DNA of 64,000 bases, from positions 246,215-310,214 of the forward strand of contig NZ_JAIQYY010000004.1 of assembly GCF_020181035.1 (NCBI RefSeq), in the 5' to 3' direction. The notes under the pieces are model-generated. The model was not told the origin of the DNA, made no database searches, and worked only from the letters and a program-made list of their open reading frames with translations. Shown one piece after another: positions 60,019 to 64,000 of the stretch. Made by a program: the position numbers and the translations under genes. Every line of letters begins with the position of its first letter. Positions within the stretch are counted from its first letter, which is position 1. Source of the stretch: Streptomyces sp. CoH27 (GTDB lineage: Bacteria; Actinomycetota; Actinomycetes; Streptomycetales; Streptomycetaceae).

Positions 60019-60869
60019 CCTCTGCGGCCCCGCACGACCTCGTCGTCACCCAGGCCACCCTCGCCGACTGGCCGGTGATCGCCGGCTGGGCGGCGGCGGA
60101 GGGCTGGAATCCGGGGGTGTCCGACGGGCCCGCGTTCTTCGCGCAGGACCCGGACGGATTCTTTCTCGGCCGGATCGACGGGGAGCCCGTCTCGGCCATC
60201 TCGGTCGTCACCCACGGCCCCGACTACGCCTTCCTGGGCTGCTACCTGGTCCGCCCCGACCTGCGCGGCCACGGGCACGGCCTCACCACCTGGAAGACCG
60301 CCCTGGCCCACGCCGGGAACCGCACCGTGGGCCTGGACGGAGTCGTCGCCCAGCAGCACAACTACCGCCAGTCCGGGTTCGAACTCGCCTACCGCACCGT
60401 CCGGTTCACCGGCACCGCCCCCGAGGCCCAGGTGCCCGCCGGTGTCCGCCCGGCCGGTCTCGCCGACCTCGCCGTCATCAGCGCCTACGACGGTGCCTGC
60501 TCCCCGGCCGACCGTCCGCGCTTCCTCGCCGAGTGGCTCACCGGCCCCGGCCACCGGGCCTTCGTCCGCCACGACGGCGAGCGCGTCACCGGCTACGGCG
60601 TGCTGCGCCCCGGCCACGACAGCCTGCGCATCGGCCCCCTCTTCGCCGACACCCCCGAGGACGCCCGGGCCCTGTTCGCCGCCCTCACGGCCGAGGCCGC
60701 CGGACGCGAGGTCGCCATCGACGTGCCCGAGCCGAACACGGCCGGCGTCGCCCTCGCCGAAGCGGCCGGATTCCAGGCCTCGTTCGAGACCGCCCGGATG
60801 TACACCGGACCGGTCCGCGCCCATGCCCAGCACCGCGTGTTCGGCGTCACCACCCTCGAACTGGGCTGA
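60015..60869 (+). CDS. GNAT N-acetyltransferase (two-module type)
   Basis: 284 residues. The GNAT core has VTQATLADWPVIAGWAAAEGWNPG, the acetyl-CoA loop YLVRPDLRGHGHGLTTWKTALA (R/Q-x-x-G-x-G/A) and LDGVVAQQHNYRQSGFELAYRTVRF. The C-terminal half carries a second GNAT-related domain (ISAYDGACSPADRPRFLAEWL, GYGVLRPGHDSLRIGPLFADT), as in the YitH-type acetyltransferases. Starts in the stop of the preceding membrane gene. Substrate unknown. Confidence 0.88.
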   Translation: MTSAAPHDLVVTQATLADWPVIAGWAAAEGWNPGVSDGPAFFAQDPDGFFLGRIDGEPVSAISVVTHGPDYAFLGCYLVRPDLRGHGHGLTTWKTALAHAGNRTVGLDGVVAQQHNYRQSGFELAYRTVRFTGTAPEAQVPAGVRPAGLADLAVISAYDGACSPADRPRFLAEWLTGPGHRAFVRHDGERVTGYGVLRPGHDSLRIGPLFADTPEDARALFAALTAEAAGREVAIDVPEPNTAGVALAEAAGFQASFETARMYTGPVRAHAQHRVFGVTTLELG

Positions 60870-60908
60870 AACAACCAGGAGTTTTCGGAATCGGCTGAGT
60901 GGCAGGGG

Positions 60909-61385
60909 TTACGACAGCAGGCGGCGCCGGTGCAGCTCCCGGACCTGGTCCAGCAGCTCCGGCTCCGGCCCCTCCACGGCCACGCCGGGCGCGATGTCCT
61001 GGACGGGCAGCGGCCGCACCGGCGGCTGCGGTGCGCCCAACTCCGTGAGCCATCCGGACAGCTGGGCGGACGAGGCGACGTACACGATGCGGCCGAGCCC
61101 CACCCAGGCGTGCGCGGCCGCACACATCGGGCAGTGCTCGCCGGAGGTGTAGACGGTGGCCCCCGCCCGCTCCCCGGGTGTCAGATGCGCGGCCGACCAG
61201 CGGGCCAGCTCGAACTCGGGATGCCGGGTGTGGTCCCCGCCGGCCACCCGGTTGCGGTCCTCGGCCAGCACCGTGCCGTCCGCCGCCACGAGCACCGAGC
61301 CGAACGGCTCGTCACCGTCCCGAAGCGCCTCGCCGGCCAGCTCCACACAGCGGCGCAGATACCGCAGCTCACTTTCCTTCACCAT
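60909..61385 (-). CDS. Nucleoside-deaminase-like zinc hydrolase
   Basis: 158 residues with the cytidine-deaminase fold. The zinc and catalytic motif is HPEFELARW (His and Glu), and the second zinc motif is EHCPMCAAAHAWVG (C-x2-C). The segment DEPFGSVLVAADGTVLAEDRNRV opens the fold as in guanine/tRNA-adenosine/cytosine-type deaminases. It overlaps the MFS exporter by 17 bp on the same strand, so it is co-transcribed and translationally coupled. A nucleobase or nucleoside-analogue substrate is likely; its identity is not known. Confidence 0.85.
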   Translation of the reverse strand: MVKESELRYLRRCVELAGEALRDGDEPFGSVLVAADGTVLAEDRNRVAGGDHTRHPEFELARWSAAHLTPGERAGATVYTSGEHCPMCAAAHAWVGLGRIVYVASSAQLSGWLTELGAPQPPVRPLPVQDIAPGVAVEGPEPELLDQVRELHRRRLLS

Positions 61386-62676
61386 CGTCCACCGACCTCC
61401 TCACGGCATGATCTCCGGCGGCGCACGGTACGGCCACCGGGCAGGGCTCGGCCGGCGGGTTCGCCTCCGGGGCAACACCGCGCCGCACGGCGGGGAAGGC
61501 GTACCGGCGACCCGCCGCGACCACCCCGAGCGCCACCACGGCCGGTGCCAGCGCGGTCCAGGGCAGGGCCCCGGCACCCAGCACGTCAAGTGCCACCCCG
61601 CCAGTGAGGGAACCGGCTGCGATGCCCGCGTTGTACACCGTGGTCTGCAGCGAGGTCGCCACATCGGCATCGGCCGGACCGGAGGCGTCGACCAGCGCCG
61701 TCTGGATCAGCGTCGGCGCCCCGCCGAAGGCCACGCCCCACACCGCGACCGCCCCGACCAGCAGCACATGCGCCGCCGCGCCCAGGCCCAGTGCCAGCAG
61801 CACGCCCGCGAACAGGGCGAGCGCCATCAGCAGGGTGCGGCGCGGCCACCGGTCGATCAGCACCCCGGTGAGCCAGATCCCGGCCACCGTGGCCGTCCCG
61901 AACACCGCGAGCAGCAGTCCCGTGCGGCGGTATCCCGCGTGCGCGGCGAACGGGGCGACATAGGTGTACATCACCTGGTGCCCCAGCAGCAGGAACAGGG
62001 TCACAGACAGCACCGGGCGGATCCCGGGCCGTCGTGCGACCCGGGTGAGCGGCACGCGCGCGTGCGCCGGTTCGCCGGGGAAGGCGGGCACGCGCAACCG
62101 TATCCACGCCACGAGCAGCACCGCGAGCACGGCCAGCGTGCCGAAGGCCGCGCGCCAGCCCACCGCTCCGGCCAGCGCCGTACCGGCGGGCACCCCGAGC
62201 GCCAGGGCCAGGGTGATCCCGGCGAGCACGATCGCGATGGCCCGCCCGCGCCGGTCGGCCGGCACCATCCGGGCCGCGTAGCCGGCCAGCATCGCCCACA
62301 GCGTGCCGCCCATGGCCCCGGCCAGCAGCCGGGCCGCGAAGGTGAGCGGGTACGCCGAGGACAGCGCGACCAGCGCGTCGCTCGCGGCGAACCCGAGCAG
62401 CGCCCCGCACAGCACCGTCCGCCGCGGCAGCCCGCGCAGCGCCGCGGTGACCGGGACCGCGGCCACGAACGACGCGGCCGCGTAGGCGGTGACGAGGAAG
62501 CCGACCCGGGACTCGGCGACCCCCAGCGGTGGCGCCATCACGGGCAGCAGCCCGGCCGGGAGCAGTTCCGTCAGGACGGCGGTGAACGCGGCACAGGACA
62601 GGGCGAGCAGCCCCGACCACGGCAACCGACCGCCCTTGAGCTGGGGATACGTGGAAGACACGGAGAACACGGTCAT
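61369..62676 (-). CDS. MFS exporter (DHA1, Cml/AraJ-like, 12 TM)
   Basis: 435 residues, 12 predicted helices. TM1-2 show FTAVLTELLPAGLLPVMAPPLGV and the loop VAAVPVTAALRGLPRRTVL (motif A-like). Then come ARLLAGAMGGTLWAMLAGYAARMVPADRRGRAIAIVL and GWRAAFGTLAVLAVLLVAW. The second half has LLLGHQVMYTYVAPF and VAGIWLTGVLIDRWPRRTL. Related to chloramphenicol- and nucleoside-type exporters. Divergent from MerR at 62736, whose dyad lies in between; the deaminase gene follows with overlap. An efflux-plus-inactivation pair is the simplest reading. Confidence 0.9.
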   Translation of the reverse strand: MTVFSVSSTYPQLKGGRLPWSGLLALSCAAFTAVLTELLPAGLLPVMAPPLGVAESRVGFLVTAYAAASFVAAVPVTAALRGLPRRTVLCGALLGFAASDALVALSSAYPLTFAARLLAGAMGGTLWAMLAGYAARMVPADRRGRAIAIVLAGITLALALGVPAGTALAGAVGWRAAFGTLAVLAVLLVAWIRLRVPAFPGEPAHARVPLTRVARRPGIRPVLSVTLFLLLGHQVMYTYVAPFAAHAGYRRTGLLLAVFGTATVAGIWLTGVLIDRWPRRTLLMALALFAGVLLALGLGAAAHVLLVGAVAVWGVAFGGAPTLIQTALVDASGPADADVATSLQTTVYNAGIAAGSLTGGVALDVLGAGALPWTALAPAVVALGVVAAGRRYAFPAVRRGVAPEANPPAEPCPVAVPCAAGDHAVRRSVDDGEGK

Positions 62677-62692
62677 GCGACCATGGTGGGAG

Positions 62693-62715
62693 CTTCACAT
62701 CAGTGTGAAGGTCAA
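62693..62715. promoter_or_regulatory. MerR-type dyad in the exporter promoter
   Basis: CTTCACATCAGTGTGAAG (62693-62710; arms CTTCACA/TGTGAAG) overlaps the minus-strand -35 TTGACC (62715-62710). This is the placement of MerR-type operators in the spacer of the target promoter. No clear -10 is visible on the minus strand. Confidence 0.6.
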
Positions 62716-62735
62716 ACACGTGCCGGGAGAACATG

Positions 62736-63122
62736 ATGCGGATCGGTGAGCTGTCGCGCCGCACCGGCGTCCCGACCCGGCTGCTGCGCTACTACGAGGA
62801 ACAGGACCTGCTCCACCCCGAGCGCTCCGGCAACGGCTACCGCAGCTATCCCGAGTCCGCGGTGGCCGACGTCCAGCAGATCCGCGGCCTGCTGGACTCC
62901 GGGCTCACCACCGAGATGATCCGTGTGATCCTGCCGTACCTGTCCGGGCCCGGCGAGCTCCATCCGCCCGCCGCGTGCGTGCCCCCGCAGACGGCCGCCC
63001 TGCTCCAGGGGCACATCGACCGCATCCAGGCGCGCATCGACTGCCTGGCCCGCAACCGCGACCGGCTGACCGCCTACCTCGCCGCCGTACGGCCGGACGG
63101 AAGCGGGCCCGACGCGCGGTAA
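62736..63122 (+). CDS. MerR-family regulator
   Basis: 128 residues from the ATG at 62736; an ATG three bases earlier (62733) is the alternative. GGGAGA lies just upstream. The MerR winged HTH is MRIGELSRRTGVPTRLLRYYEEQDLLHPERSGNGYRSY, then the second wing and dimer helix (GHIDRIQARIDCLARNRDRL). One Cys near residue 80 and another near 105 are present, but no clear metal-binding pattern. Divergent from the MFS exporter, with its dyad between, so it likely activates exporter and deaminase in response to a drug or redox signal. Confidence 0.88.
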   Translation: MRIGELSRRTGVPTRLLRYYEEQDLLHPERSGNGYRSYPESAVADVQQIRGLLDSGLTTEMIRVILPYLSGPGELHPPAACVPPQTAALLQGHIDRIQARIDCLARNRDRLTAYLAAVRPDGSGPDAR

Positions 63123-63163
63123 TCCCCGTTGCCCGGCCGGGGCCGGGCTGATCGGCTGGGCGC

Positions 63164-63940
63164 ATGGATCACACCACGGTACTCGCCCGCTACGACCGCG
63201 ACATGCGCGAACGTGCACGCCCCGACGGCCCTGGCGCCCGGATCGAACGGGCCGGCGCGGTCGTGCGCCAGGTCGCGGACGCCCACGGCTGGAACGGCGT
63301 GCTCTGGAGCGCTCTGGACGCGGCCGGCGCCGACCGGGCGATCCGCGAGCAGATCGACCACTTCACCGCCCTCGGCCGGGACTTCGAGTGGAAGCTCTAC
63401 GGCCACGACCGGCCCGCGGATCTGGGCGCCCGGCTCACCGCCGCCGGATTCCGGGCCGAGCCGGAGGAGACGTTGCTCGTCGCCGACGTCGACGCCCTCG
63501 CCCTGGACGCCGAACCGCCCGCGGGCATCCGGCTCGTGGCGGCCGACGACGAGGCCGGCGTCGATCTCGTCGTCGGCGTGCACGAGCAGGCCTTCGGCAC
63601 CGACGGCACCCGGCTGCGGCACCGGCTGCTCGCGCGACTGGCCGCCGACCCCGGCACGGTCGTCGCCGTGGTCGCGCTCGCCGGGGACGAACCGGTCAGC
63701 GCCGCCCGCATGGAGCTGGTGCCCGGCACCCCGTTCGCCGGGCTGTGGGGCGGCGGCACCGCCCCGGCCTGGCGCGGCCGGGGCATCTACCGCGCGCTGG
63801 TCGCCCACCGCGCCCGCGTCGCCGCCGCCCGCGGCTACCGCTACCTCCAGGTCGACGCCTCACCCATGAGCCGCCCGATCCTCCAGCGCCTCGGTTTCCA
63901 CGCCCTGAGCACCACCACGCCCTATCTGTACGGGGATTGA
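63164..63940 (+). CDS. GNAT N-acetyltransferase
   Basis: 258 residues. An N-terminal helical half (about 1-120, with EQIDHFTALGRDFEWKLYGHDRP) precedes a GNAT domain. That domain has VGVHEQAFG, VSAARMELVPGTPFAGLWGGGTAPAWRGRGIYRALVAHRARVAAARG (acetyl-CoA loop with R-G-R-G) and a C-terminal VDASPMSRPILQRLGFHALS. This fits aminoglycoside- or small-molecule-type acetyltransferases. It starts 41 bp after the MerR stop, possibly in the same transcript. Past its stop (63940) only 60 bp of window remain, with no further feature. Confidence 0.85.
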   Translation: MDHTTVLARYDRDMRERARPDGPGARIERAGAVVRQVADAHGWNGVLWSALDAAGADRAIREQIDHFTALGRDFEWKLYGHDRPADLGARLTAAGFRAEPEETLLVADVDALALDAEPPAGIRLVAADDEAGVDLVVGVHEQAFGTDGTRLRHRLLARLAADPGTVVAVVALAGDEPVSAARMELVPGTPFAGLWGGGTAPAWRGRGIYRALVAHRARVAAARGYRYLQVDASPMSRPILQRLGFHALSTTTPYLYGD

Positions 63941-64000
63941 GCTCGGACCCGCCGAGAGGGGAGGGCGGGGCCGGCTCGTTCATTGCCCGGACTTTCTGTT

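Noticed and set aside
61156..62736. 526-codon plus-strand frame across the MFS/deaminase region
   Set aside because: Rich in Arg, Gln, His and Gly without domains, and antisense to well-supported genes.

Overview
This window is GC-rich actinobacterial DNA, almost certainly Streptomyces. Codon third positions are strongly G/C and GTG starts are common. The gene complement also fits: a long chaplin with a sortase signal, an SsgA-like sporulation protein, a DUF397 protein, a PAS-PP2C phosphatase, a TPR-fused Ser/Thr kinase, a DUF6479 protein and an NsdA-like TPR regulator. About 55 protein genes are supported. I see no rRNA, tRNA or CRISPR array. The only mobile-element trace is a short IS200/IS605-like end. 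The mix of catabolic, efflux and secreted functions suggests a chromosomal arm or arm-core transition rather than the core.

Layout. 1-6.0 kb: the end of a Dyp-type peroxidase, a catalase-family gene broken by a one-base deletion, and an MFS drug exporter flanked by two paralogous TetR regulators with tandem operators. An LmeA/DUF2993 protein follows. 6.0-12.8 kb: a TetR-controlled divergent aromatic-degradation operon whose overlapping genes encode an extradiol-type VOC enzyme, an FAH-family hydrolase, an MhpA-like flavin hydroxylase, an acetoacetyl-CoA synthetase and a DoxX membrane protein. 12.9-19.5 kb: a chimeric PucR/SpoIIE remnant, an RpiB-family protein, an acyl-CoA dehydrogenase behind a KstR-type operator, an MpaB-type oxygenase, a kinase-TPR protein, then a gene-free block of GC-rich repeats.

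19.5-38.8 kb is a broad acyl-CoA / lipid catabolism region. It contains a phytoene-desaturase-like oxidoreductase, a nitronate-monooxygenase-like protein plus FadD, a penicillin-acylase-like secreted amidase, a second FadD, an ArsR regulator carrying a 16-bp minisatellite in its 3' end, a phenylacetate-CoA ligase, an alpha/beta hydrolase and a sulfatase-fold membrane protein. It ends with FadD divergent from an enoyl-CoA hydratase / tandem-DUF35 / two thiolase-fold gene set. The NMO-FadD operon and the FadD/hydratase divergent promoter share nearly the same palindrome and promoter, so they look like one regulon. The two thiolase-fold proteins appear to lack the nucleophilic Cys, which recalls the Ltp2-DUF35 side-chain aldolases of sterol degradation.

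38.8-59.5 kb: a stress, envelope and development set. It includes a universal stress protein, secreted N-acetylmuramoyl-L-alanine amidase, an aminoglycoside-phosphotransferase-fold protein divergent from a TPR regulator, the PP2C/SsgA-like pair, a Tat-exported phospholipase C with a PHO box, a Gfo/Idh/MocA oxidoreductase, a baeRF3 protein, AsnB, a secreted tripeptidyl-aminopeptidase-like hydrolase, and the chaplin behind a SigBldN-like promoter. 59.5-64 kb: an apparently frameshifted membrane gene, two GNAT acetyltransferases, and a MerR-controlled MFS exporter overlapping a nucleoside-deaminase-like gene. Function calls rest on reading the proteins directly; no database search was run.
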